Shown here in pieces: positions 1 to 12,200 of a stretch of 64,000 bases of DNA. The stretch spans positions 51,584,333 to 51,648,332 of the forward strand of contig OY282560.1 in assembly GCA_958295665.1 (NCBI GenBank). Reading direction: 5' to 3'. Source of the DNA: Tipula vernalis. Its lineage: Eukaryota > Arthropoda > Insecta > Diptera > Tipulidae. Numbering within the stretch: the stretch's first letter is position 1; the number at the start of each line of letters is the position of its first letter. Below the pieces are notes generated by a model. That model did no database searches, was not told the origin of the DNA, and worked only from the letters and a program-made list of their open reading frames with translations. Position numbers and translations under genes: made by a program.

Positions 1-2170
1 TACTTTACTTACTAAATTTATTTACATACCGATGTATGTATCTAATCGTATTATCTACACGTTTACCGTAAACGAGAAGGAAAACTTTTAATTTATGATT
101 TGCACATAATTATTTGGAATGAGTATTGCGTTTTTTATAGTAAGACAAATTATTTAATGGAAATTAAATGTGTATTCTACGTAGTATACCCATTAACTAT
201 TTTATACATACGGCTACATACATTGTCTCACTATCGCAAAATCACTTGGGCATATCATAAAGCACCTTGTATGTAGGTAGTTGTTTAATCGAATTTGTTG
301 TCTGTAGGCAAGTCGTAAGAGCGATAAGTCAAATAGTGTTTCACAAATGTAATTAAATTTGTTGTTCATTCATTCAGAGACTTATGTATATGGTACCTAA
401 ATTGATTTATAAAAATAATTTTAAATTACATTATGTATTGTTCAATAACCACATTATTCCAGAAGCGTTAAAAAAAAATGTTTGTATGTTGTTCCAAGAA
501 ATCACTTTTTTGAGTTTTACACTTCAGGGATTCACGTCAAAAAAATTATTGTTTTTTGCCAATAGCAAGATTTTGATCTCAATTCTTTGGAGATCTTTTA
601 AAATTTAATTATATTAACCAAAGTCTAGAGTTTGAGTAATCGAAATATGTGAAATTGAAATGCCTTCCAATACGTTAAAAATCATATAAAAAATCCTAAA
701 CGTGATATTCAAAAATAATGTTAACGAACAACAATTTGAGAAATCAAATTTTTTTCTAAAAATTGTGTCCGGTAAAAATTAAGGAAGCACAAAGTATAAA
801 TTACGGATGTCAGTGAAGTTCAAAGCTAAAAGAAGCATCTTATGTATATGTTATACACTGTTAAAACAAATATTTTATTAAGATACTTAGAGGTTAAGAT
901 TCGCTGTCTCTTTCTAAGCTTTGCTTGAGGACTTGTGCTTTATAAATCCATGTATATTTTTGTCCTTAGTGTTAAATATAGGCATAACCTAGATGGAACC
1001 ATCCAAGGGATAGAAAACAGGGTGAAGTAAATTGGTGGCATGAAGAAAAATTTAAAATAAATTCTGTCAGTATTAAATCATCTTACCGAACTTCTTAGGA
1101 TAGAAGATCATGCTGCAACTGTTTAACTTGCAAAATCTAATATTATTTTGAACACATTCGTACAAATTTGTTAGTTTAAATAAATTCGATAGAGGCCGTA
1201 ATTTAAATTTGCTTGAGTACAACAGACCCAAAATAAATTACGATCTGTAAGGGGCTAGGAATAGATTAAGAAACACATAAGGTAGACCCCAGATTATTTG
1301 TGAAGAAAAAGAAGAACCAGAAATTCGATCCCTAATAGCGTGTTCACAAACAAAATCCACATAATTTAGACACACAGTAAAATAAAACTAAACAACAATA
1401 AATTACTATTGTAAATCTACAAAATCAGAATGTTGAAGTCTATAAAACACTGGATTTATTTGTTTTTAATATTTTTATTTGTTTATTAAAATTAAATTCA
1501 CAAAAATTTTTATTAAATAAAATAATCAATTAGCTTAATTGCTACCACCACTTTAATTAAATTTTGTTTCTTGTTCACCAAAAAAATGATTAATTAAATT
1601 TATTTCTTGTTCACCAAATGTTGACGAGTTGTCAAAATGAACGCTATCCAGTGAGTGTATATTTTATATTTTATATAGAAAACGATGAACCAAAGAAAAA
1701 CAATCCGAGCTGAATTCCTCTGTTTACATAAAAAGAACGCACTGAAAATAAAAATTCGAATCAGCTAAAAATATAATTTGCGGATTGGTTTCAGAAAACG
1801 ACAATAGATGGTGATGCAACTGTTTAGTGTTGTACTAAGGTGTCCGAAATATTTAGTACAAGGTAGGTAGTGATTTATCGGTACTAATATATGTGGGATA
1901 TTAAGTACGGATTCTAACCATAACCATAGAGTAAGTTGAAAATCCACTCTATAGTTGTCACTACTACTGAAAAAGGCTGTTCAACTACAATTATATTTTA
2001 TAATCGAAATGAGTTGCATTTCGAATAATTGTAGGGATAAACGAATGGAATTAATTGATTGCATGAGTGAGTCACTACAAGTCTCATTTAACAACCAAAA
2101 TTCACGCTCTTATAATGACATTTCTTTAAAAATGTATCGGTAGTATTACAAAATGGCTTGATTTTTTAAG
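1..2170. other. AT-rich DNA without recognisable gene
   Basis: This is AT-rich sequence with scattered short open frames of at most about 75 codons. None shows a known motif, consistent codon use or an upstream signal. I see no terminal repeats or target duplications that would define an element here. Confidence 0.5.
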
Positions 2171-2174
2171 GATT

Positions 2175-3110
2175 TATATATTTAAAACCAAAGGCCTTTC
2201 GGGATGAGAATAGTTTAAAAAGGCCTTTTCGAAAATTATCTAGAAAAACCTTTCGGGAGTAACGTTTCCTGAAAACGGTTGAATGGAACGGTGGAATATA
2301 CATTTTATGAAAAGGCCTTTTCGAGAGGACCGGTCTGTAGGATTAGCTTTTCCTAAAAACGCGTACCGGAATAAAAATTCTGTGATAAGTTCTTATTCCT
2401 GATATGGTCAACTTCGGGTGAGTCTTTTATACTGATATCACTAACTATGAAGTTTTATCGTCGCATAATTTGGGTAACAATCTTCCTCCCACGATATTTT
2501 GCTTCTCCAACAGAGTCATTTAAATTTATAATATTTTCATATTCTGAAACAATTACGACTTTGATAGAGCCAACAATTTTAACGCTGCGCTGCTAATTGT
2601 ATGCCAGTTAATTCATTTGGATTAACACAAAGAGTAGGTTTCATAAAAAAGAAAATCTATTACAACTACAGTATATTTTGAAATTTTAAAAAGTTAGAGT
2701 ATTCAATTTTAAAAGTTTCCAAGTATTCAATTCTAATTTTTCTAAGATGTTCTGAAAAGGCCTTTCGCGAACAATATTTTTTGAAAAGGCCTTTTCAAAT
2801 AAACATATAATGAAACTAATTATAACAATACAAATTTCCTAGTACCTTCCTATTCATGATACGAACACCTTCGATTTACTGTAACATACCGATGATTTTA
2901 TAGCTGGAGCTAGCTCCGAATAATTTTGTTTTAAATGTAACAATCTGCTCTTGATATATTTTTTGCTCCAACAAAGACTTCTAAATTTATCATATTTCGA
3001 TATTCTGAGATATTTACGAATTTAATACAGTCGAGCATTGAAAACCTTAGTTGTTGAATGTGTGCCGCCAACAGTTAGGGTTTGGAAAAAACCATCCGTT
3101 ATTTATTTTC
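2175..3110. repeat. Diverged ~455-bp direct duplication with AAAAGGCCTTTT palindromes
   Basis: Two blocks, about 2,300-2,650 and 2,755-3,110, share the same order of landmarks at an offset near 455-465 bp. For example, CTCCAACAGAGTCATTTAAA near 2,505 matches CTCCAACAAAGACTTCTAAA near 2,968, and the GATATGGTCAACTTCG and GATACGAACACCTTCG segments also correspond. The palindrome AAAAGGCCTTTT, or a one-base variant, occurs near 2,190, 2,219, 2,310, 2,757 and 2,788, usually followed by CG. The copies are too diverged to be recent. Function is unknown; debris of a larger repeat is the simplest view. Confidence 0.55.
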
Positions 3111-3685
3111 AAAATAGATAAAATTAATTTTCTTTATGAACCAAATACAGCAAAAATTTTAAAGTTAGAAGCTATTACCTAGAATTTCAATGATATTCGT
3201 GCAATATAAAAGTTCTTAATTTGAAAATTAAAATTATGTCAAATTCGAGCGAAAAATATAAACATTTTGATATTTCGATAAATTTGCTCATTGGATTCAA
3301 ATATATTCAGAAATAAGCAAACACTTCAGTCTTGAAGCGAAACTCAACAAATACTCCTATTCAACTTCTTGTTGCATATTAATGCCGTCAATTCTTTGAT
3401 ATTCATGAAATTTTCGGTCCTCACGATGCACTTTTCGACAAGGAAATCGCTCAGTTTTAATTTCTTAAATGTAGAATAATTCGGTGGCAGTTGACATTTT
3501 GAAAAATAATTTCAAAATCACCGAATTATGTAAATTATACACGAGTCAGGCTCATAAAAGCAAATACGGACCAATTTAATGATACTGTGTTCCTTAAATA
3601 TTCGTTTTGAATTGATCGAATTTGATTTGGTTTAATTGTTGATTTGATTGACATTGATTTAATTTAATAATATATTTGATTTACG
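3111..3685. other. AT-rich spacer before the BEL/Pao relic
   Basis: No coding motif was seen. It may contain the left LTR or leader of the BEL/Pao relic that follows, but I could not find a matching LTR pair. Confidence 0.4.
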
Positions 3686-3729
3686 ATGTGGTCGAAAATT
3701 CAACAAATGATGAACTCATCGATGCTGTT

Positions 3730-4480
3730 ACAGTTCAACTAAAGCGCAAATGAAATCACTTGATATGGAAATTATCAGTATAAATCCTGAGGAAGAATTA
3801 TCGGATGTAGTGAAATGCGAAACAATATACGTACAACGTAGAAGTAAAGTTAGGGTCATGGCTTAGAAATCATTCGGAGGTACAAACAGTTATCAAACCG
3901 CCAAGTCAAAAATTCCAATTTCTAAGCGATTATTTGGCCAAGGAGAAGCCAGCAACTTGATTAAACATGAAAATTGTACAATGTCACAGCATTTCTTGAG
4001 CAAGAATGTCAAATATAGTTGGTATCCGTAATGTAGTTGGTATCCGTAAAATATTAGACACATCCGATGAAATTTTGAGAGAGCTTAGGGCACTTAGAAA
4101 CGAAGCAAAATCGCGAGATCAGTTTATTTTCAGGATTCTTCTGGACAAATTGGATAACGATACTCGAGAGAAATGGGCTGAATAGGCCAGGGGGTAACTT
4201 TCCATCAATAAAACAACTTTTTGATTTTCTGCAAGGTATAATCGATGCTCTAGATGATTTAAAATCGCTGCACGGTCAATCTAAACCAAAGTTTCGGAAA
4301 GTATCAGTACGCGCATATGTGTCCATCTGAACAGAGATGTTTTGATTGCTTAACATCAATCATCCTGTGTTCAGATGCTTAATGAGGAGTAGATGCATCA
4401 TGTGTGGAAAAAAGCAACATTCAATATTACACATAGACCAGCCTGTGGCATCCGTTGATGCCAAAAATCTAACGGCTATC
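3730..4480 (+). pseudogene. BEL/Pao Gag relic with zinc knuckle
   Basis: Translation around 4,070-4,190 gives the Gag-type stretch RDQFIFRILLDKLDNDTREK, typical of the Pao Gag segment before the knuckle. At 4,395-4,435 a Cys/His knuckle reads CIMCGKKQHSILH (C-X2-C-X4-H-X3-H). In the living family this protein packages RNA into particles. Stops occur within the stretch near 4,195 and 4,350, so no intact Gag can be made. Confidence 0.7.
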
Positions 4481-4489
4481 TCGCACCAC

Positions 4490-4870
4490 GTAAGACCCGA
4501 AGGTCATACAATTCTTCCAACAGCAATTGTAGAATTTCAAACAATTGATGGACATCGGCTCACAAGTGTCCTTTGCGCCGGAATCGTTCGTACGACGGCA
4601 TCAATTACCTATGACACAAAGATACTTATCAGTGACAGGACTTGGGCAAACTAATATCGGCAAAACTTCAGAATCAGTCAAATTAAGTTTGTTGAATGAA
4701 GCTCTAAAATCTATACTCATGGTGGAAGCTTTTAAGTTGCCAAACGTGACGGCAAAGCTCCCACAATTCAATTTCAATGTAAATGATCATACATTGTTAA
4801 CAAACATCCGGGAGAGATTGATGGGTTGTTAGGCGCTGATCAGTTCTTCAACGTGCTGGAAGATGGAAAA
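4490..4870 (+). pseudogene. BEL/Pao aspartic protease relic
   Basis: The segment matches the retropepsin region that follows the knuckle in Pao elements: ILPTAIVEFQ in one frame, then MDIGSQVSF in the next. The catalytic signature is normally D-S/T-G. Here the middle residue is Ile (DIG), and a frameshift separates it from the upstream strand. A downstream LGADQFFNVLEDGK-type stretch near 4,830-4,870 is the usual protease/RT linker of this family. The copy is inactive. Confidence 0.7.
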
Positions 4871-4879
4871 TTAAAAAAA

Positions 4880-5900
4880 TGATCAGAACGAGGTAGTTGT
4901 CCAAAATCCCAAATTCGGATGGGTGGTTGCTGGAAACTTATATGTGAACTCAAATAACTAGCATGTAACTAGTCTGATATTTCTAGCGGAAACCGAAGCA
5001 GTTCCTGAGCGAACATCATTTGACACAAGAAGAAGAAGCGTGCGAATCATTTTATAAGGATACAATGACTATTTGTAGTGCAACTATCCTTTATGGAATC
5101 TCCAAGCGTCTTAGGAAACTCATCCAATCATGCGATCTCAAGATTTTCAGAGTTTAAAGCGTTATATGAACAATTCATGGACCAGTACTTAGAATTAAAT
5201 CACATGCTTCTTCTGTCATCTGAAAAAATTGTAGAACGCGGTTATTATATTCCACATCATGTTATCGTAAAGGAACTAGAGAGGAATGTCATGCGTCAGT
5301 GAAAGATTCAAGAGGCAAATCCAGAGGTTACCACCGACATTCAAAAGATATACCGCCTAATTCTGGTAGCAGAAGACGACCGCAGATGGCAAAGAATGAT
5401 TTGACGGAGAAACATCAGTGACCCATTAAAACATTTTGAGCTGATCACCGTTACATATGATACGAAACCAGCCCCATTCTTAGTAACAAGACCTATAAAG
5501 GAAATCGCGAACGAAAGTAGATGACTTAATGACTGGTGGAAATTCGATTAGTGAAGTCAATAATTTGAAACGAGATGTTCAAACAATATTACCAAGGTAC
5601 AGAATGACTCTGGTAAAATGGGTATCCAATAGTAAGCAGTTACTGGAGGATCTACCTGGCCCAATCGGGGAATAGCACTTAAACAGATAACTGAAGAAAG
5701 TAATATGGTAAAAGTATTGGGTTAACGGTGGGATCCAGCGCAGGATACATTCACATTCTCCGCTAGTTTATTGAACCAGGTAAACCATACTAAATGAACG
5801 GTGTTGAGCGAAGCTAGTCACGTATTTGACCTGCTTTAGACTGGTATCATGAATTACCCAGGATCGTAAAGGATCAGTGGACGTCGTTACGGAATAGTTT
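4880..5900 (+). pseudogene. BEL/Pao reverse transcriptase relic
   Basis: Fragments in all three forward frames fit the BEL/Pao pol: NPKFGWVVAG near 4,905-4,940, a CESFYKDT segment near 5,040, and a 74-codon stretch at 5,078-5,302 with QYLELNHM and YYIPHHVIVKE. Those are the conserved approach to the polymerase (the usual form is EYLxLGHM...YYLPHHAV). I did not find an intact YVDD box; that part appears deleted or scrambled between about 5,500 and 5,900. Confidence 0.7.
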
Positions 5901-5983
5901 AGTAAAATTAGAAGAGCTAGTAATTCCCTGATGGATGGGTGTGACATACAACCGGGTGGAAATACACGGATTTTAAGGTTTCA

Positions 5984-6232
5984 ATGCTAACAAGTAAGTC
6001 AAAGGTGGCACCTGTAAAGCCTCTTACTATTCCAAAATTACAACTGTGTGCAGCCGTAGTGCTACTAAAAGAAAATCTGAACGCAACCGAAATAACAATG
6101 ATAGCAGCTTGGTCAGATTCAACGATCGTGCTAGATTGGTTGTCCGCATACCCCAGTGGAAAGGATATTTTCGTTAAAAATCGTACGGCATTAATCTTGG
6201 ATTTCATACTATACACGACAGTAATTGGTTGA
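5984..6232 (+). pseudogene. BEL/Pao RNase H relic
   Basis: An open stretch of 82 codons contains KSKVAPVKPLTIPKLQLCAA and, further on, AAWSDSTIVLDWLS and VKNRTALI. This is the Pao-specific RNase H layout (K.RVAPLK..IPRLEL...WSDS..VL.W...VANR). The usual catalytic Glu of PRLEL is Gln here (PKLQL), while the WSDS aspartate is retained. The opposite-strand reading of the same interval is a shadow. Confidence 0.8.
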
Positions 6233-6429
6233 CGCAATTGTCTCAGCGGGCATCACGATTTCAAATAATAGTCAATATTTGAGTAAATAGTCAAAATTAT
6301 TGGCGATAAACGCAACCATACCCCAATCGATTCGAAGTCATCAAATTAGGAGGAACGATATTTATCATGCTGAGTACATCTAGGAAGATTGAAGAAAAAC
6401 TAAGAAGTTAAGCGAAAATCTTGTTTACG

Positions 6430-6900
6430 AAATGTAAATCCAATTTTGGTTGTACACGGACTCCTTAGGGTTGGCGGAAGGTTGACACATGCAATCATCG
6501 ACTAAAACGTTCAACACCCCCACCTTTAAATCAAAGGATTTTATCATCGGCGGCATGATACTAATTCGCTAAATATGTCAACGTTGCATCCAATGTAGAA
6601 AGACCAAGCTAATACAGAAGCAATTAATGTCTCATTTACCCGATGACCGTGTGAAACTTGCGAAGCCTTTATTGAAAATAGGTATTGATTATGCGGGACC
6701 ATTTACGAGTATGGCATACCATAAGTGAGGAAGAGGATAACGGTCCCCTAAAATTGTACATATTGAAGTGGTGACGAGGATTATGTAGCGACATTTGACA
6801 AGTGATGTGGTAATAGGAGCAACTGAATTATTTTCTGGACCACCTTGACCTTCCTGGAAAGCGAAGGATGTATGTAAATCGATGTATCTACCTAATATTT
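6430..6900 (+). pseudogene. BEL/Pao integrase N-terminal relic
   Basis: Readable pieces include a GLRVGGRLTHA-like start near 6,465-6,490, an LPDDRVKLAKP segment at about 6,635-6,670, and GIDYAGPF at about 6,682-6,708. A decayed HIEVV piece near 6,760 stands for the usual HLELV. These are the zinc-binding domain and first catalytic-core strand of a Pao integrase. Stops and frame changes intervene and the catalytic core is not completed. Confidence 0.7.
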
Positions 6901-6990
6901 TAAAGGGAAACCAAATAATGTGTAGGCTTTCGTTAAATATCAATTTATTTGAGATGCTAAAAAATCCAACCATGTAATGTACCCAAAATC

Positions 6991-8920
6991 GGACTAATCT
7001 CCAGCGTCTCCAATTTTTTTTTTTCTAATTAACCAAATTGCTTTTCTTTTAATTGAAAACCTAAATTCTCATAGAACAAAGGCACAAATTCAGTAAGAAC
7101 AAATTAAAAGTTCAACAAAGTTTTGTAACCGAAAAAAAAATAATTTGAAGAGTTAAAGGAAAGCCAAGAAAAAGTAAAACTAAGTAATTTGTCATGTTTT
7201 TCAATTCCAATTTTTTTATGTTGTCGTATGTCGTCTGTTTGTTGTCTTATGGAAGAAACTTTTCCATTTTTTTTTTTTTTTTTTTTTTTGTGAACTCTTC
7301 AGTTTGGTTGGTAATGTGCTTTAACATTTATTATAAAAAAAGAGAACGGAATGATTTTTTTTTTGGGGTTTCTTTGGATTTTCTTTTCTTGATACTTTCC
7401 TTCTGTTCTGTCAATCAAATATATCGTTTCAAACGCTTTTTTTTTGTATGCCACACACGAGCAGCATATTATAGTTTTTTTGGTATTGTTGAAATGAGAT
7501 TTTATGTACAAAAATACAAATCAATTCCAAAAAAACTTTTGATTTATGAGATTTTCGATTTTTTGGGGAGAGTAGGATTTCATTGTACTTCGTGTATAAA
7601 TACATTAACAATGATGGATATCTGTGTGTGGGGTTGGATATAGTTTTTCATTTCCGTTCAATTTCGTAACGATGATATAGTACCTACTTCATTAGTATTT
7701 CATCGACTTCCTAGTTTTCCCGATATGTCTTAAACATAGTACAAAGTCGAATATAACATTTTTACACGAATCCCATTGGTCCTTACAATAACTACCCAAG
7801 GAGCAATACATATTAAACAAATCTGTTTTTATGTTGATTAAAAAAAAAAAAAAATCTTTCTCAAATTTTTTGTTTTTTCAATTTACTAAGTGAATGTAGT
7901 AAGACTCGCAATTTACCTCCATTTATATTTATAGCAAATCCACTAGGGGATTTTTAACTCTACAAGTATATACACTCAATAATATTTTTTGAAATTCGAA
8001 TAAATTCCATACATTTATCGCACTCAGAAAAGTTTTAAATTTGAGAAAGCACAAAAAATCGCCTTCCCATAAAAAAAAAATTGTAAAACGGTAGATTTTT
8101 ACTTCCACATTCATCTTGTATCAGTGTTTGTATAGTACATTTTTTTAGTTCCTCTTATGGGAAAACGGAGCTTATTATTGAAAATGTAAACAACAAAAAA
8201 GCTCAACATTTTATTTTTATTTATATAGTTTTGATTCTTGAACCAAAGTTTTTTTTTTCTAAAGCACAAAAATAAAAATTCAATGAACACAAACAAGAAC
8301 GGGATGGCTTTAACTGTCACATTCAATTTTATGGCAATCCTTTTTCTACGGTTTTTGTTGGTATTCTATTGGCATTATATGGGAAGTTTTTTTTTTTGTT
8401 CGAAAACTTATACTGAGTTAAATAAAGCTTGTTTAGAAAAAGATAAATTTTATGTCCGCTCCTGTATTATTGGTTTTGGAAATTGGAAATTTATTATGTA
8501 GATGTTCGTGATTACTTTAAAAAGTTCTAAATCTTTATAGCTGGTTTTGCGAAAATTATTTATTACTTGTAAAGGAAACTATGTAAGAACGTCTACTGCC
8601 TTGTCTTCTTATGTCCACAGTTTTGAAAATTCCAAATAAATTTCAAATTTTAAAAGTCAGGAGACTGGCGAGGGCACCAAAAGATCTTAGGCTTTATGAG
8701 GTATATAATTATAAATTCATTCTGAGAATGATAATAAAAAAAGTTATTTTTAAACTGAAGAAAAGATCGTTGTAATTTTACTCTTCAATCATGTTCAAAC
8801 GTGTTTTTTGATGAATTGCATGTTTGGTGGTTTAGTTTATTAATCTGTACTGATAACGACTTTGCTGTCTGTAATGTGATCAGCTTACACCTTTTGTGTG
8901 GGAATATTATCTGTCGATTT
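6991..8920. other. T-rich/A-rich DNA without supported gene
   Basis: Long T runs occur (about 7,269-7,289 and several of 8-10 elsewhere), as well as A runs. An open frame of 149 codons at 7,194-7,643 is mostly Phe, Leu and Ser produced by the T runs and has no motif. I see no terminal repeats. Confidence 0.5.
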
Positions 8921-8924
8921 AATA

Positions 8925-9262
8925 TGTGGGACCATTACTCCTCTCGAGGCTGAAAAATGGTCGTCCTCGACTTTGGATACTGTAAAGTTCTCGCCTCTGC
9001 TCAGAACTTGTATATTTGATGATTATTAAGATTGCCACTGGTGGGGTCTTAATAATCTTGAGAATGAAATAAACACACGATTGAAGGTGATTGGTTATGA
9101 GGTAACCGAGGAACTCGGTTTCGTTCTTGAGAAACTCCGTTTTATTAAGATTTACTCGCAAGATTTCAGCACGTTGTCTATCATTCTCTGAAGGATAACC
9201 GGTGGATTTCTTAATCCAAAAGAAAGCCTTAAGAATTTGTACTTCCAATTCATCGTTAAAAG
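8925..9262 (-). pseudogene. Ty3/gypsy polymerase scrap next to the satellite
   Basis: Reading leftwards on the minus strand there is LNKTEFLKNETEFLGYLIT. This fits the connection region of Ty3/gypsy reverse transcriptase (usual form: kCeFl..ev.fLGh.vs), followed by IKTPP and the degenerate ARPLF..LER-type segment that normally precedes RNase H. The match is short and contains frame changes, so the clade cannot be set. The satellite array starts directly at its upstream side near 9,265; the open frame that runs on into the array is coincidental. Confidence 0.5.
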
Positions 9263-9265
9263 AGC

Positions 9266-12200
9266 TACAGAATTTTTCAAAAAAATTCGACCAAACTGAA
9301 TTTTTCAATTTCTTCGCTGTATCATTTAGATAGACCTGTAACCAATATGGGACTCTGATTTTTGAATACCTGGGGCCATAACACATCTGCACTAAAGAGC
9401 TACAGATTTTTTCCAAAAAATTCGACCAAACTGAACTTATCAGTTTCTTCGCTGTATCATATGGTCGGACCCCTTGTAACTAATATGGGACCCTGATGTT
9501 TCTATAACTGGGGCCATAACACATCTGCACAGGCAAATTGAAAACAATCGATTGAATCTAAAGAGCTACAGAATTTTTCAAAAAAAATTGGTCAAACTAA
9601 ATTTTTCAGTTTTGTCACTATATGGTATGGATGGACCCTCTTGTAACCAATATGGGACCCTAATTTTTAGATACCTGTAGCCATAACACATCTGCACAGG
9701 CAATCTTAAAAAAATCGATCGAGTCTAAAGAGCTGCAGAATTTTTCAACAAAAATTGGGCCAAACTGAATTTTTCAGCCTCTTCGCTGCATCATATGGAC
9801 GGACCCCCTTGTAACCAATATGTTACCCCGATTTTTAGCTACCTGGGGCTATAACACATCTGCGCAGGAAATTTAAAAAAAAATCGATTGAGTCTAAAGA
9901 GCTACAGAATTTTTCAAAAAAATTTGGCCAAACTGAATTTGTCAGTTTGGCCACTGTGTCGTATGGACGGACTCCCTTGTAACCAATATGGGAGCCTGAT
10001 TTTTGGATACCTGGGGCCATAACACATCTGCACAGGTAATCTTAAAGAATCGATCAAGTCTAAGAGCTACAGAATTATTCAAAAACATTTGGCTAAACTG
10101 AATTTTTTCAGTTTCTTCGCACCAATATGGGACCCTGATTGTTGGGTACCTAGGGCTATACCACATCTGCACAGTTTATTATAGAAAAGTCGATCGAATC
10201 TAAAGAGCTACAAAATTTTTTCCAAAAAATTTGGTCAAACTGAATTTTTAAGTTTCTTCGCTGTATCATATGGACGGACCTGTAACCAATATGGGACCCT
10301 GATTTTTGGATACCTGAAGCTATAACACATCTGCACAGGAAATTTAAAAAATTGATAGAGTCTAAAGAGCTACAGAATTTTTCAAAAAAATTCGGCCAAA
10401 CTGAATTTGTCAGTTTGGTCACTTTGTCATATGGACGGACTCCCTTGTAACCAATATGGGATCCTGATTTTTGGATACCTGGGGCCATAACACATCTGCA
10501 CAGGTAATCTTAAAGAATCAATCGAGTCTAAGAGCTACAGAATTATTCAAAAAAATTTGGCTAAACTGAATTTTTTCAGTTTCTTCGCACCAATATGGGA
10601 CCCTGATTGTTGGGTACCTAGGGCTATACCACATCTGCACAGGTTATTATAGAAAAGTCGAACGAGTCTGAGCTACAAAATTTTTCCAAAAAATTTGGTC
10701 AAACTGAATTTTTAAGTTTCTTCGCTGTATCATATGGGCGAACCTGTAACCAATATGGGACCCTGATTTTTGGATACCGGAAGCTATAACACATCTGCAC
10801 AGGAAATTTAAAAAATTGATAGAGTCTAAAGAGCTACAGAATTTTTCAAAAAAATTCGGCTAAACTGAATTTGTCAGTTTGGTCACTTTGTCATATGGAC
10901 GGACTCCCTTGTAACCAACATGGGAGCCTGATTTTTGGATACCTGTGGCCATAACACATCTGCACAGGTAATCTTAAAGAATCGATCGAGTCTAAGAGCT
11001 ATAGAATTATTCAAAAAAATTTGGCTAAACTGAATTTTTTCAGTTTCTTCGCACCAATATGGGACCCTGATTGTTGGGTACCTAGGGCTATACCACATCT
11101 GCACAGGTTATTATAGAAAAGTCGATCGAGTCTAAAGAGCTACAAAATTTTTCCAAAAAATTTGGTCAAACTGAATTTTTAAGTTTCTTCGCTGTATCAT
11201 ATGGACGGACCTGTAACCAATATGGGACCCTGATTTTTGGATACCTGAAGCTATAACACATCTGCATAGGAAATTTAAAAAATTGATAGAGTCTAAAGAG
11301 CTATAGAATTTTTCCAAAAATTTCAGCCAAACTGAATTTGTCAGTTTGGTCACTTTGTCATATGGACGGACTCCCTTGTAACCAATATAAGTGCCTGATT
11401 TTTGGATACCTGGGGCCATAACACATCTGCGCAGGCAATTTTAAAGAATCGATCGAGTCTAAGAGCTACAGAATTATTCAAAAAAATTTGGCTAAACTGA
11501 ATTTTTTCAGTTTCTTCGCACCAATATGGGACCCTGATTGTTGGGTACCTAGGGCTATACCACATCTGCACAGGTTATTATAGAAAAGTCGATCGAGTCT
11601 CAAGAGCTACAAAATTTTTCCAAAAAATTTGGTTAAACTGAATTTTTAAGTTTCTTCGCTGTATGATATGGGACGGACCTGTAACCAATATGGGACCCTG
11701 ATTTTTGGATACCTGAAGCTATAACACATCTGCACAGGAAATTTAAAAAATTGATAGAGTCTAAAGAGCTATAGAATTTTTCAAAATTTCGGTCAAACTG
11801 AATTTGTCAGTTTGGTCACTTTGTCATATGGACGGACTCCCTCGTAACCAATATGGGAGCCTGATTTTTGGATACCTGGGGCCATAACACATCTGCACAG
11901 GTAATCTTAAAGAATCGATCGAGTCTAAGAGCTACAGATTTATTCAAAAAAATTTGGCTAAACTGAATTTTTTCAGTTTCTTCGCACCAATATGGGACCC
12001 TGATTGTTGGGTACCTAGGGCTATACCACATCTGCACAGGTTATTATAGAAAAGTCGATCGAGTCTAAAGAGCTACAAAATTTTTCCAAAAAATTTGGTC
12101 AAACTGAATTTTTAAGTTTCTTCGCTGTATCATATGGACGGACCTGTAACCAATATGGGACCCTGATTTTTGGATACCTGAAGCTATAACACATCTGCAC

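Larger units (their letters stand above)
3690..6990 (+). mobile_element. BEL/Pao LTR retrotransposon, decayed internal region
   Basis: In one orientation the order is Gag-like segment, zinc-knuckle, aspartic protease, reverse transcriptase fragments, RNase H and the start of integrase. That is the canonical BEL/Pao order. The strongest matches are the Pao-type RNase H (IPKLQLCAA, WSDSTIVLDWL) and the integrase approach LPDDRVKLAKP followed by GIDYAGPF. Every domain is interrupted by stops or frame changes and the integrase is cut off near 6.9 kb, so the copy is dead. Neither LTR could be delimited. Confidence 0.85.

Noticed and set aside
5917..6237. 106-codon minus-strand frame
   Set aside because: Antisense of the BEL/Pao RNase H relic.
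7194..7643. 149-codon open frame (+)
   Set aside because: Phe/Leu/Ser-rich product of long T runs, low complexity, no motif.
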